Shown piece after piece: positions 7,206 to 15,517 of a DNA stretch of 49,926 nucleotides. Location of the stretch: contig URKI01000012.1 of the NCBI GenBank assembly GCA_900548505.1, positions 1 to 49,926 of the forward strand, given 5' to 3'. Made by a program: the position numbers and the translations under genes. Every line of letters begins with the position of its first letter. Positions within the stretch are counted from its first letter, which is position 1. This stretch comes from an uncultured Oscillibacter sp. GTDB taxonomy: Bacteria; Bacillota; Clostridia; Oscillospirales; Oscillospiraceae. Below the pieces are notes generated by a model. That model worked only from the letters and a program-made list of their open reading frames with translations. It was not told the DNA's origin and ran no database searches.

Positions 7206-8708
7206 ATGACGGAAAGCTTGCTTGCTGCCCTGATGACCGTGGTGCAGCCCTATAACATTGCGGTCATGTTTTTCGGCACCCTGATCGGAATTCTGGTGGG
7301 TGCCATGCCGGGACTGTCCTCTGTCATGGGTCTGAGCATCATGATGCCCCTGACGTTGTCCATGGAAGGGAACTCCGGAATGCTGATGCTGCTGGGCATC
7401 TTCTGCGGTGCCATCTACGGCGGATCTATCACGGCCATTCTCATCAAGACTCCCGGCACTGCCAACTCTGCCGCCACCTGTCTGGACGGCTATCCCATGG
7501 CCACTAAGCTGGGCCAGCCCGGCCGGGCCTTGAGCATCTCCACCATGGCCTCCACCTTCGGCGGCCTTTTCAGCGCGGTGATGCTGCTGTGGACAGCGCC
7601 CATGCTCAGCAAGATCGCGCTGAAGTTCGGCGCTGCCGAGTATTTCGCTCTGGCGGTGTTCGGCCTCAGCATGGTCACCAGCATCTCCGGCAAGAGCGTG
7701 GTCAAGGGCCTCATCGGCGCGGTGCTGGGTTTGATCATGGCCACCATCGGCATGAACTCCCTGACCGGAACGCCCCGCTTCACCTTTGGCTCCGTCTATC
7801 TGATGGGTGGCATCGCCATGATCCCCACCCTGATCGCCCTGTACGCATTCTCCCAGGGACTCAACAACATCGAGGGTGGCGGCGGTACCAGCAGCCTGCA
7901 CTCCAAGGCGAAGCTGGAGCGCGTCCTTCCCACCTGGCAGGACATGAAGCTGACCTTCCCCACCATGCTCCGCTCCAGCATCATCGGCACTATCATCGGC
8001 GCCATTCCCGGCACCGGCGGCGACATTGCCTCCTGGGTGGGATACAATGAAGCCAAGCGCTGGTCCAAGCATCCGGAGAAGTTCGGCGAGGGCGCACCGG
8101 AGGGCATCGCCGCTCCGGAATCCGCCAACAACGCCATTTCCGGCGGTGCACTGATCCCGCTGCTGACGCTGGGTATTCCCGGAGATGCAGGCACTGCGGT
8201 CATGCTCAGCGCCCTGATGATGCAGGGCGTCGTTCCCGGTCCCATGCTCTTCACGGAGCAGACCGGCACGGTCTATACCATCATCGTGGGCCTCTTCTTT
8301 GCCAATCTGTGGATGTGCCTGCTGGGTTACAGCGCCATCCGCGGCTTCGCCAAGATCGGCAATGTGTCCAACACCTATCTGACCCCGATCGTGTTCGTCT
8401 TCTGCGTGGTGGGTACCTATGCGCTGAACAACAACATCCTGGATATCTTTATGATGATGATCTTCGGCGTGGTGGCATATGTGCTCATCAAGTGCGACTT
8501 CCCGATGCCTCCCATCATTCTGGGTCTGATTCTGGGCTCTCTGGCGGAAAAGAACCTGCAGCGCGCACTGGTGATCTCTGACGGCAATATCTCCGTGTTT
8601 TTCACCCGTCCCATCGCTCTGGTTTTGATCGTGGTCTCTGTCATCTCCCTGCTGTGGCCTGTGATCAGCCCTGTGATCAAAAAGCGCCGGGCGAGCCGGG
8701 CGAAATAA
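7206..8708 (+). CDS. tctA: TctA-type large permease subunit of tricarboxylate transporter
   Basis: A 500-residue polytopic membrane protein with about 11-12 transmembrane segments. TctA signatures are clear: GILVGAMPGLSSVMG near residue 25, GAIPGTGGDIASWVGYNEAK and the APESANNAISGGALIPLLTLGIPGD region in the middle. The sodium- or proton-coupled permease takes substrate handed over by TctC. ATG 7206 is chosen over ATG 7200 because AAGGAGGG (7192-7199) abuts the latter. Substrate cannot be read from sequence; the neighbouring DUF1537, dehydrogenase and PdxA2-like genes point to a C4 sugar acid. Confidence 0.92.
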   Translation: MTESLLAALMTVVQPYNIAVMFFGTLIGILVGAMPGLSSVMGLSIMMPLTLSMEGNSGMLMLLGIFCGAIYGGSITAILIKTPGTANSAATCLDGYPMATKLGQPGRALSISTMASTFGGLFSAVMLLWTAPMLSKIALKFGAAEYFALAVFGLSMVTSISGKSVVKGLIGAVLGLIMATIGMNSLTGTPRFTFGSVYLMGGIAMIPTLIALYAFSQGLNNIEGGGGTSSLHSKAKLERVLPTWQDMKLTFPTMLRSSIIGTIIGAIPGTGGDIASWVGYNEAKRWSKHPEKFGEGAPEGIAAPESANNAISGGALIPLLTLGIPGDAGTAVMLSALMMQGVVPGPMLFTEQTGTVYTIIVGLFFANLWMCLLGYSAIRGFAKIGNVSNTYLTPIVFVFCVVGTYALNNNILDIFMMMIFGVVAYVLIKCDFPMPPIILGLILGSLAEKNLQRALVISDGNISVFFTRPIALVLIVVSVISLLWPVISPVIKKRRASRAK

Positions 8709-8739
8709 AACGGAACAGGGTACCCAAGCGTTGAAAAAA

Positions 8740-8771
8740 TGATTGTAAGTGTCTGGAAAAACGAGTATAAT
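8740..8771 (+). promoter_or_regulatory. Promoter of deoR-type regulator with operator half-site
   Basis: TTGTAA (8743-8748), 17-bp spacer, TATAAT (8766-8771). A TGATTG half-site (8740-8745) overlaps the -35 and matches the arms of the palindromes at 3475 and 4534, suggesting the regulator also controls itself. Confidence 0.55.
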
Positions 8772-8815
8772 GATTTTCAATTACCGAGAGTTTCGAAAGA
8801 AATGGGAGGATCGAC

Positions 8816-9583
8816 TTGAAAGGACTGGAACGCCAACGAATCATTTTGGAAACGCTGGGTACCCGCAGCAGTATTGAGGTCAAGGAACTTTTGGAGACGA
8901 TCCCCGCTTCTCCCGCAACGATCCGGCGCGACCTTACGGAATTGGAATCTCTTGGAAAGATCCGGAAAGCCCGGGGCAGGATCTCGCCGGCCAGCGAGTG
9001 CCATCTGCCGGCCTTTGAGCTGCGAAACGCCATGCATGATGAGGAGAAAAGACGGATCGGACGTGCCGCCGTGAAGCTTGTCAACGAAGGCGATACCATC
9101 ATTCTGGACTCCGGCACGACCCTGCAGGCCATGGCGGAAAATCTGGGCAGCTTTCAGCGGCTCACCGTTATCACCAATTCCATTTCCATTGCCTACATCC
9201 TGAACTCCACCCCTGTGAACGTGTTCCTTACCGGCGGCTTTCTGGACGACATGAGCTTGGTGGGAGAAGACGCGGTGCAGTTCATTGAAAAACATCCTGT
9301 GGAAAAGGCATTCATCAGTGCCAGCAGCACCCGGGGCACGGTGGGCCTGACGGTCATCTCTCCTTTGCAGCTGCCCATCAAGCGGCAAATGGTGGCCTCC
9401 GCCAAGGAGGTCTATGCGCTGCTGGATGAGAGCAAATTCCACAGCATGGGAGTAAGCCTGTTTGCGGATTTCAAGGATTTGAGCGGGATCATCACTTCCA
9501 AATCCATTGATGACCCGGAACTCCTGCAGCGGCTGGAGGAGGAAAACGTGCAGGTCATCTGCGCAGAAGACCCGGAAAAGTAA
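8816..9583 (+). CDS. DeoR-family sugar-phosphate-responsive repressor
   Basis: A 255-residue regulator with an N-terminal DeoR winged helix (about 1-55, IEVKELLETIPASPATIRRDL) and a C-terminal ribose-5-P-isomerase-like sensor domain (DEEKRRIGRAAVKLV, ILDSGTTLQAMAENL, VFLTGG). In the family, repression is lifted by a phosphorylated sugar intermediate. It starts at TTG 8816 with GGGAGGAT upstream. It is last in the aldolase/kinase/TctCBA series, and its promoter carries the same half-site found as palindromes upstream of the aldolase and kinase genes, making it the likely local repressor. Confidence 0.85.
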   Translation: MKGLERQRIILETLGTRSSIEVKELLETIPASPATIRRDLTELESLGKIRKARGRISPASECHLPAFELRNAMHDEEKRRIGRAAVKLVNEGDTIILDSGTTLQAMAENLGSFQRLTVITNSISIAYILNSTPVNVFLTGGFLDDMSLVGEDAVQFIEKHPVEKAFISASSTRGTVGLTVISPLQLPIKRQMVASAKEVYALLDESKFHSMGVSLFADFKDLSGIITSKSIDDPELLQRLEEENVQVICAEDPEK

Positions 9584-9606
9584 CTTTAGAACCCTCTTCT
9601 GTTATA

Positions 9607-9648
9607 AAAGAAGGCCGGCAGCATACGCTGCCGGCCTTCTTTGTTTTT
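9607..9648. terminator. Bidirectional terminator between deoR and prpR-like genes
   Basis: Perfect 16-bp stem, AAAGAAGGCCGGCAGC (9607-9622) with its complement at 9627-9642, ATAC loop. It is followed by TTGTTTTT on the plus strand and preceded by an A-rich tract giving U residues on the minus strand. It separates two convergent genes. Confidence 0.88.
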
Positions 9649-9700
9649 CGAAAACAAGCGCTTTTGGCGGTGTGAGGGGAGAGGTGCGGAGATATACTGG

Positions 9701-11491
9701 TCACTTTTGCAGCAGTCTCCACAGAGTGGTCCTGCTGATCCCCAGCTGCCTGGACGCCGCGGTCTGATTGCCGCCGTTTTCCTCCAGGACCCGCCGCGCC
9801 ACATCCTGTGTGATCTCCGCCAGGGAACGGCTCAGATCCAGGGGGGCGGAGGCATTTTCGGCTGTGGGGGAAAAGGCACCCATATGCCGCTCTTTGCGGA
9901 GAATGTCCCGCACGTCTTGCGCAGTGATCACCTGTCCGGCGGCGGTGACCGCCAGCTCTCCCATCACCCGGCGGAACTGGGTGTAATTGTGCGGCCATCG
10001 GAAGGACTGCAGCAGTGCCAGCGCTTCCGGCTCCGCGCCTACCAGCTGACGGGGAAGATCGGCGTTCAGGTGGCTAAGGGACAGATTTACCAGAGCGGGG
10101 ATCCGGTCTGACAGCTGCCGCAAAGGGGGCAGGAACAAGGAAAGACAGCACAGCTTGTCCATAAACAGGGAACCTGCTGTGGAGGTGTATTCTCCTGGCT
10201 GGCATACGCAGGAGAAGAGCACCCGGTTCCGGCGGCATACGTCCATTTCTGACAGTGCTGCCAGCAGCTGCTGTCGGCGCTCCGGGGACAGCGCGTCGAT
10301 GCTGGAGAAGTAGATGGTGATGTCCTCGTCTGCCAGGGGGGAGTGGTGATTTTCCAGCAAAAAGTCCCAGCTTTTTTCGTTGAGCAGGCTGCAGTTCACA
10401 GAAACCAGGGGGTTATTCTGCAGGGCGCCCCGCAGATACAGCACGCTGACGATGGATTCCTTTCCGGTGCCGTCCTCCCCCGTGACCATCACGGGAGCGC
10501 TGCTGCGGCTGATGCGGTCGATGTCGTCCTGAAAATCGCGGATGGTCCCCGCAAAGCTGAAGATGCTGCTGTAAAAGGCGGCTTCTGCCTCCGGCCTTGT
10601 GGAAAACCGGATGCCCGTCTGGTTAGGAGACAGGGGGGATTTGCGTGCAGCGAAGAAAAATGCTGTACGGGAGAGACTGCCTGAGGTGACGCGCCGGGAC
10701 CGGATGGAATAGAGCATGCCGTCCAGATTCCGGATGATCCTCCGCTCCTCCTCTTTCCGGGATTCAGGCAGCTCCCGCTTCAGCAGGTCCAGAAGTCCCT
10801 GGGGAGGGTGCTCCAGTGTGGACAGGTAGAGATGTCCGTTGTCGTCCAGCACGATGGTCTGTCCGATCTGACCGTGGAGCAGTTCCCGGAAAAAAAGATT
10901 TTCCTCACGGAGATGGGTCTGACTGCGGCATAGAAACAATGCCTGCTCAAATGCCTGGCGGATGCTGTCAGGTCCGGATGTGATGAGAAAGGAGTTGAAG
11001 CCCAGCCGCTTGGCTGCCGCGTTGGAAACCGCATCGCACAAGATCGCCTCGCAGCAGTCCTGCTGCATCCCGGCAAGGATGGCCTCTGCTTCCGGACCGT
11101 CGTCCACTGTGCGGATATCGATGTCGTAGTCCAGCAGGTCGCACAGCAGCCGGGCGTTGGCGGTGATGTTGTCAAAGGCGACCATGGAGACCTTTCCCGC
11201 CCTGGCGGAAGCACCCGCCAGCTTGAGTGAGCACAGGAGATCGTACATGGATACCGGGATCTCCACCACCGGGAGTGGAAGGTTCCGCCGGAGCATTTTC
11301 GCGGTTCCACCGCGGGAGATCACCACGTCGTAGTTTCCGTGGAAATTGCTGTGGGCAATTTCCAGGCCCTCCTCCAGATCTCCCACAAACAGCGTCAGAT
11401 CGATCTCCGGATAGTCCTCTGCCAGGTCGGACATCAGGGTCTTCATTCCTTCGTAGGGCGCAATGCCCAAAACACGATAGCGGTTTTCCAT
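9701..11491 (-). CDS. PrpR-N-domain regulator with degenerate AAA+ and Fis-type HTH
   Basis: A 596-residue regulator in the sigma-54 enhancer-binding layout. Residues 1-190 are a PrpR-type sensor domain (YDVVISRGGTA at about 54-64, a second lobe with AFDNITANARLL). A central AAA+ region (about 310-520) has Walker A GEDGTGKES (338-346). C-terminal HTH is Fis-like (GNQTAASRQLGISRTTLWRLL). Walker B is poor (ITIYFSSID at 391-399) and the GAFTGA loop that contacts sigma-54 is absent, so it probably acts without sigma-54. It is divergent from the DUF1537/dehydrogenase/PdxA operon, which it most likely activates in response to a small acid or intermediate. ATG 11491 follows GGAGGCCGCC. Confidence 0.82.
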   Translation of the reverse strand: MENRYRVLGIAPYEGMKTLMSDLAEDYPEIDLTLFVGDLEEGLEIAHSNFHGNYDVVISRGGTAKMLRRNLPLPVVEIPVSMYDLLCSLKLAGASARAGKVSMVAFDNITANARLLCDLLDYDIDIRTVDDGPEAEAILAGMQQDCCEAILCDAVSNAAAKRLGFNSFLITSGPDSIRQAFEQALFLCRSQTHLREENLFFRELLHGQIGQTIVLDDNGHLYLSTLEHPPQGLLDLLKRELPESRKEEERRIIRNLDGMLYSIRSRRVTSGSLSRTAFFFAARKSPLSPNQTGIRFSTRPEAEAAFYSSIFSFAGTIRDFQDDIDRISRSSAPVMVTGEDGTGKESIVSVLYLRGALQNNPLVSVNCSLLNEKSWDFLLENHHSPLADEDITIYFSSIDALSPERRQQLLAALSEMDVCRRNRVLFSCVCQPGEYTSTAGSLFMDKLCCLSLFLPPLRQLSDRIPALVNLSLSHLNADLPRQLVGAEPEALALLQSFRWPHNYTQFRRVMGELAVTAAGQVITAQDVRDILRKERHMGAFSPTAENASAPLDLSRSLAEITQDVARRVLEENGGNQTAASRQLGISRTTLWRLLQK

Positions 11492-11504
11492 GGCGGCCTC
11501 CTGA

Positions 11505-11584
11505 TGTGTTTAAATTTTAAACACATTGTATCAAATTTACAAAAACGGAGCAATGCTTTTTCATGGTGTTTCAAAGTAAAACAC
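11505..11584. promoter_or_regulatory. Palindromic operators in prpR-like/DUF1537 divergent promoter
   Basis: A perfect 21-bp palindrome (11505-11525) has 10-bp arms TGTGTTTAAA and TTTAAACACA about one central T, just upstream of the prpR-like start. A second dyad GTGTTT-N7-AAACAC spans 11566-11584, and a GTGTTTCAAA half-site recurs at 11693. These are likely binding sites for the divergent regulator. A weak -10-like TATAAA is at 11624. Confidence 0.65.
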
Positions 11585-11725
11585 TTAAACAGGGAAAAAG
11601 AATTGCCGCAATGGGCTGCGTTTTATAAAATAAAATCAGACAAAATGGAAAGCTTGCCGGAGATTCAGTGAGTTTTGATTCTTCGGCAAGAAGTGTTTCA
11701 AATACGAACGATACGGAGGGGGAGC

Positions 11726-12976
11726 ATGGTCAAACTGTTAATCATTGCCGATGACTTCACCGGGGCGCTGGATACGGGCGTGCAGTTTGCTGCCCGTGGA
11801 GCGGCCACCAGAGTCATCACGGATCCGGCCTTTGACTTTGCCGGGGCGGAGCCCGGCCTGCAGGTACTGGTGCTGGACGCCGAGACCCGGCACGTGGCTC
11901 CGGAGCAGGCTTACGCAGTGGTGCGGCAGGCTGCGGAGCGTGCGCTGGCAGCGAATGTGGAATGTATTTACAAAAAGACCGATTCGGCGCTGCGGGGCAA
12001 TATCGGGGCGGAACTGGCTGCCGTAATGGACGCCGCCGGCGCCGATCGGCTCCCCTTTATTCCGGCGTTCCCCAAGATCCATCGCACGACAAAGGATGGA
12101 GTCCATTTGATCGACGGGGTGCCGGTGGCGCAGAGCGTGTTCGGGCAAGACCCCTTTGAGCCTGTGCGGTATTCCCGGGTGGCAGAGATCCTCGGTGAGC
12201 AGACCGCTGCGCCGGTGGTGCAGCGGTCTTTGGAAAAGCCGGATGAAGGCACGCCCGGCATTCAGGTCTTTGACGCAGCCAGTGATGACGATCTGGCGGA
12301 GATCGGCCGGCAGCTGGGCCTTTCAGGGACGCGGCTGTGCGCGGGCTGTGCAGGCTTTGCGGCAGTGATGGCAGACCTGCTGGGTCTTACGGGGCCGGCT
12401 CCCCAGGCGCCGGTGCTGAAAAAGCCTTTCTTTGTCGCCTGCGGCAGCGTGAATCCCGTGACGCGCCGCCAGCTGGATTTTGCCGAGCAGGCCGGTTTCC
12501 CCCGGTTCCGGCTTTTGCCGGAGGAAAAGCTTTTGCCGGCATGGCTGGAGAGCGGGGACTGCGCAGCCCGTGTGGAGCACTGGCTGAAAACGGCGAACGA
12601 AAAAGGGGCCTGCATCCTGGACAGCAACGATCTGCCCGGCCAGCCCGGCGCCGGCGCGTTTGCTGCGGAGCGGGGAATGGATCTCCAGCAGGTGCGGGTG
12701 CAGATTTCCGATACCCTGGGCCGGCTGATGCGGCGGCTTCTGGACGGCGGGCTGGAAGCGACGCTGATGTGCACCGGCGGAGATACACTGTTGGCGCTGA
12801 TGGGTGCAGTGGGCGTGGCGGCGCTGACGCCGGTATGTGAACTGGATACCGGTGTGGTGCTGACATACTTCGTGTATCGTGGGAAGACCCATTACATTAT
12901 CTCCAAGTCCGGAGGGTTCGGAGAGCCGGACCTGATGTGCAGACTGGCAAAACTGACGGAACCCCAGAGAATGTAA
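11726..12976 (+). CDS. DUF1537 four-carbon acid sugar kinase
   Basis: A 416-residue ATP-dependent kinase of the OtnK/DtnK (DUF1537) family, which phosphorylates four-carbon sugar acids such as threonate or erythronate on O4. N-terminal motif IIADDFTGALDTGVQFAARG, the KKTDSALRGN strand-loop (about 93-102) and C-terminal nucleotide-binding features ACGSVNPVTRRQLDFA and CTGGDTL match the family. ATG 11726 follows GGAGGGGGA; an upstream ATG at 11675 would add 17 poorly conserved residues. It opens a three-gene operon with an iron-type dehydrogenase 14 bp downstream and a PdxA2-like enzyme. DUF1537 kinase next to PdxA2 is the described D-threonate/D-erythronate pairing. Confidence 0.87.
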   Translation: MVKLLIIADDFTGALDTGVQFAARGAATRVITDPAFDFAGAEPGLQVLVLDAETRHVAPEQAYAVVRQAAERALAANVECIYKKTDSALRGNIGAELAAVMDAAGADRLPFIPAFPKIHRTTKDGVHLIDGVPVAQSVFGQDPFEPVRYSRVAEILGEQTAAPVVQRSLEKPDEGTPGIQVFDAASDDDLAEIGRQLGLSGTRLCAGCAGFAAVMADLLGLTGPAPQAPVLKKPFFVACGSVNPVTRRQLDFAEQAGFPRFRLLPEEKLLPAWLESGDCAARVEHWLKTANEKGACILDSNDLPGQPGAGAFAAERGMDLQQVRVQISDTLGRLMRRLLDGGLEATLMCTGGDTLLALMGAVGVAALTPVCELDTGVVLTYFVYRGKTHYIISKSGGFGEPDLMCRLAKLTEPQRM

Positions 12977-12990
12977 AAGGAGGAACGTTC

Positions 12991-14145
12991 ATGATCGAAA
13001 CGTATAACCTGAAGATGCCGCACAGTGTGTTCAGCGGCAAGGATGCGCTGGAAAACATTCCTGCGATTTTGAAGGAAAACCATGTGCAGCATCTGGCAGT
13101 CTTTACCGATCAGGGCATTCGGGGCGCGGGGCTGCTGGACCTGCCCATGGCCTGGGTAGAAAAGTCCGGTGTGGATACGGTGATCCTGGACGACCTGCCG
13201 GCGGAGCCCACCTATGCCGAGGCCCAGAAGCTGGTGGACCAGTGCAAGGCCTGGGGTGCGGACTTCATCATGGCGGTGGGCGGCGGAAGCGTCATGGACA
13301 CTGCCAAGCTGGCCAGCATCCTGATGACCGATGAATACGGCATCAAGGAGCTGCTGGATACGCCCACGCGGGCAAAAAAATGCATCAAGTCCCTCATGAT
13401 CCCCACCACTGCGGGCACGGGATCGGAGGCCACGCCCAACGCCATCGTGGCAGTGCCGGAAAAGCAGCTGAAGGTTGGGATCGTGAACCCGGAAATGATC
13501 GCCGACTATGTCATTCTGGATGCGGTCATGATCAAAAAGCTGCCTCGGAAGATCGCGGCGGCTACTGGTGTGGACGCGCTGGCACACGCCATTGAGTGCT
13601 GGACCTCTAATAAGGCCAATCCGTTCAGTGATATTTTCGCCTTGCAGGCCCTGGATATGATTCTCAACAACATTGAGCGGGCCTGCGACGATGCCGAGGC
13701 CATGGATGCCAAGAACCAGATGCAGATCGCCAGCTTTTATGCCGGCGTGGCCATCACCGCGTCCGGCACCACTGCCGTTCATGCGCTGAGCTATCCCCTG
13801 GGCGGCAAGTACCACATTGCCCACGGAGTATCCAACGCCATTTTGCTGGCGCCGGTCATGCGCTTCAATGAGCCTGCCTGCCGGGAGCGGCTGGCGGCTG
13901 CCTATGACCGCTGCATCCGGGGCGGCGAGACCACCCTGGAGGGCAAGAGCGCCGCGGTCATCACCCGGCTGGAGCAGATCGTCCGGCACCTGGATATCCC
14001 CACCAGCCTGACGGAGTTCGGCGTTCCCAAAGAGGATCTGGAGGCGCTGGTGGCCTCGGGAATGGAGGTCACGCGGCTGCTGGTCAACAACATGCGGGAA
14101 ATCACGCCTGACGACGCACGTTACCTCTATCAGCAGGTTTTGTGA
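12991..14145 (+). CDS. Iron-containing alcohol dehydrogenase (group III type)
   Basis: A 384-residue NAD(P)-dependent dehydrogenase with the Rossmann GGGSVMDTAK motif (about 92-101) and metal-site residues in the family pattern: Asp in ADYVILDAVM, His in GVDALAHAIE, and two His in the SYPLGGKYHIAHG segment. It starts at ATG 12991 behind AAAGGAGG, 14 bp after the DUF1537 stop. Such enzymes oxidise or reduce small hydroxy compounds. In this operon it may interconvert a C4 hydroxy acid or aldehyde feeding the kinase; the specific reaction is inference. Confidence 0.85.
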   Translation: MIETYNLKMPHSVFSGKDALENIPAILKENHVQHLAVFTDQGIRGAGLLDLPMAWVEKSGVDTVILDDLPAEPTYAEAQKLVDQCKAWGADFIMAVGGGSVMDTAKLASILMTDEYGIKELLDTPTRAKKCIKSLMIPTTAGTGSEATPNAIVAVPEKQLKVGIVNPEMIADYVILDAVMIKKLPRKIAAATGVDALAHAIECWTSNKANPFSDIFALQALDMILNNIERACDDAEAMDAKNQMQIASFYAGVAITASGTTAVHALSYPLGGKYHIAHGVSNAILLAPVMRFNEPACRERLAAAYDRCIRGGETTLEGKSAAVITRLEQIVRHLDIPTSLTEFGVPKEDLEALVASGMEVTRLLVNNMREITPDDARYLYQQVL

Positions 14146-14283
14146 CAGGGGAGTACCCTGTAAAAAATAGGGAGATTGCGCAGTCAGGCGGTTTGCCCGG
14201 CCCGCAAGAGGCATCCTGCCCGGGAATGGAACCGTGCGGGTGCGCTGAAAGAAGAATCATTAATTATAGAAAGTTGGGATATA

Positions 14284-15363
14284 ATGAACCTTCCGATTCT
14301 TGGAATTTCCATGGGTGATCCCTTTGGCAACGGCCCGGAGATCACCGTCAAGGCCCTGGCCGACAAACGGATCTATGAGCGCTGCCGCCCGCTGGTGGTG
14401 GGCGACGCCGCCAGCATGGAGTACGCCGCCAAGGTGGCGGAAAAGGTATCCGGCATCTGCCTGAAGATCCGCCCCATCCAGTCCGTGGCAGAGGCACAGT
14501 TCCGCTACGGCGTCATCGACGTGTACGATCTGGGACTCATCAAGGAAAGCGACATTCCCGGTGACCCTGCGGACCCGAAGCCGTTCGGCCTGGGTGCTAC
14601 CGCGCTGGGCGGTGAGGCGGCCTTCCAGTATGTTGTCAAGGTCATTGAGCTGGCCATGGCCGGTGAGATCGACGCCACCATCACCAACGCGCTGAGCAAG
14701 GAGGCCATCAACATGGCCGGACACCACTATTCCGGCCATACCGAGATCTATGCGGACTATACCCACACGGCCAAGTACACCATGATGCTGGCCCATGAGG
14801 ATCTTCGCGTGGTCCATGTGTCCACCCATGTGTCTTTGCGGGAGGCCTGTGACCGGGTCAAGAAGGACCGGGTGCTGGACGTGATCCGCATTGCCGATGC
14901 CGGCTGCAAGGCCATCGGCATCCGGGAACCCAAGGTGGCTGTGGCGGGCCTCAATCCCCACTGCGGAGAGAGCGGTATGTTCGGCACTGAGGAGATCGAA
15001 GAGATCCAGCCGGCCATCGACGCCGCCATGGCCGAGGGGATCTGCATCCCCGACGGGAAACCCACGCCGCCGGATACGGTGTTTTCCAAGGCGTTGGGCG
15101 GCTGGTACGATATCGTGGTGGCCATGTATCACGACCAGGGGCACATCCCCCTGAAGGTGAAGGGCTTCGTTTATAACAAGGCTGAGGGGCACTGGGATGC
15201 AGTGGCCGGCGTCAATGTGACGCTGGGACTGCCCATCATCCGGGCCAGCGTGGACCACGGCACCGGCTTTGGCCATGCCGGAGACGGACACGCCAATGAG
15301 CTGAGCCTCGTCAACGCCATGGATTACGGCATCCGTATGGCGCTTGCCAAAGCCGAGGGCTGA
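14284..15363 (+). CDS. pdxA2: PdxA2-like 4-phospho-sugar-acid dehydrogenase
   Basis: A 360-residue member of the PdxA family. The opening LGISMGDPFGNGPEI matches the family start and metal-ligand histidines are present: H152 in SGHTE, H182 in STHVSL and H283 in YHDQG, with NPHCGE at 224-229. PdxA oxidises 4-phospho-hydroxy-L-threonine in vitamin B6 synthesis; PdxA2 paralogues next to DUF1537 kinases oxidise 4-phospho-D-threonate or erythronate with decarboxylation to DHAP. Linkage to the DUF1537 gene favours the catabolic role. The ATG at 14284 aligns with the family start although its ribosome site is weak. The 138-bp gap from the dehydrogenase gene contains no recognisable gene. Confidence 0.85.
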   Translation: MNLPILGISMGDPFGNGPEITVKALADKRIYERCRPLVVGDAASMEYAAKVAEKVSGICLKIRPIQSVAEAQFRYGVIDVYDLGLIKESDIPGDPADPKPFGLGATALGGEAAFQYVVKVIELAMAGEIDATITNALSKEAINMAGHHYSGHTEIYADYTHTAKYTMMLAHEDLRVVHVSTHVSLREACDRVKKDRVLDVIRIADAGCKAIGIREPKVAVAGLNPHCGESGMFGTEEIEEIQPAIDAAMAEGICIPDGKPTPPDTVFSKALGGWYDIVVAMYHDQGHIPLKVKGFVYNKAEGHWDAVAGVNVTLGLPIIRASVDHGTGFGHAGDGHANELSLVNAMDYGIRMALAKAEG

Positions 15364-15446
15364 AGGCTGCGCCGGAGGGCTGGGAAACGGCCGGGGAATG
15401 AAAGATACCGCGATGGCACGGGATCTTCCCGGCTGGGAAGACAAGA

Positions 15447-15480
15447 AAGGAGACCGGTTTCCCGGTCTCCTTCTTTGTTT
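15447..15480. terminator. Terminator between pdxA2-like gene and convergent PLP lyase
   Basis: 11-bp stem AAGGAGACCGG (15447-15457) with CCGGTCTCCTT (15462-15472) and a TTTC loop, followed by CTTTGTTTTT on the plus strand. Confidence 0.85.
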
Positions 15481-15517
15481 TTCAGCGTTCGGATGGTATC
15501 TAAGGACAGCGCACAGC

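Noticed and set aside
6774..8780. A 668-codon minus-strand open frame
   Set aside because: It is antisense to tctB/tctA, has low-complexity Gln/His/Gly composition, and the plus-strand frames show clear family motifs.
14260..15444. A long minus-strand frame opposite pdxA2
   Set aside because: Antisense shadow of a GC-rich gene; no ribosome site or motif.
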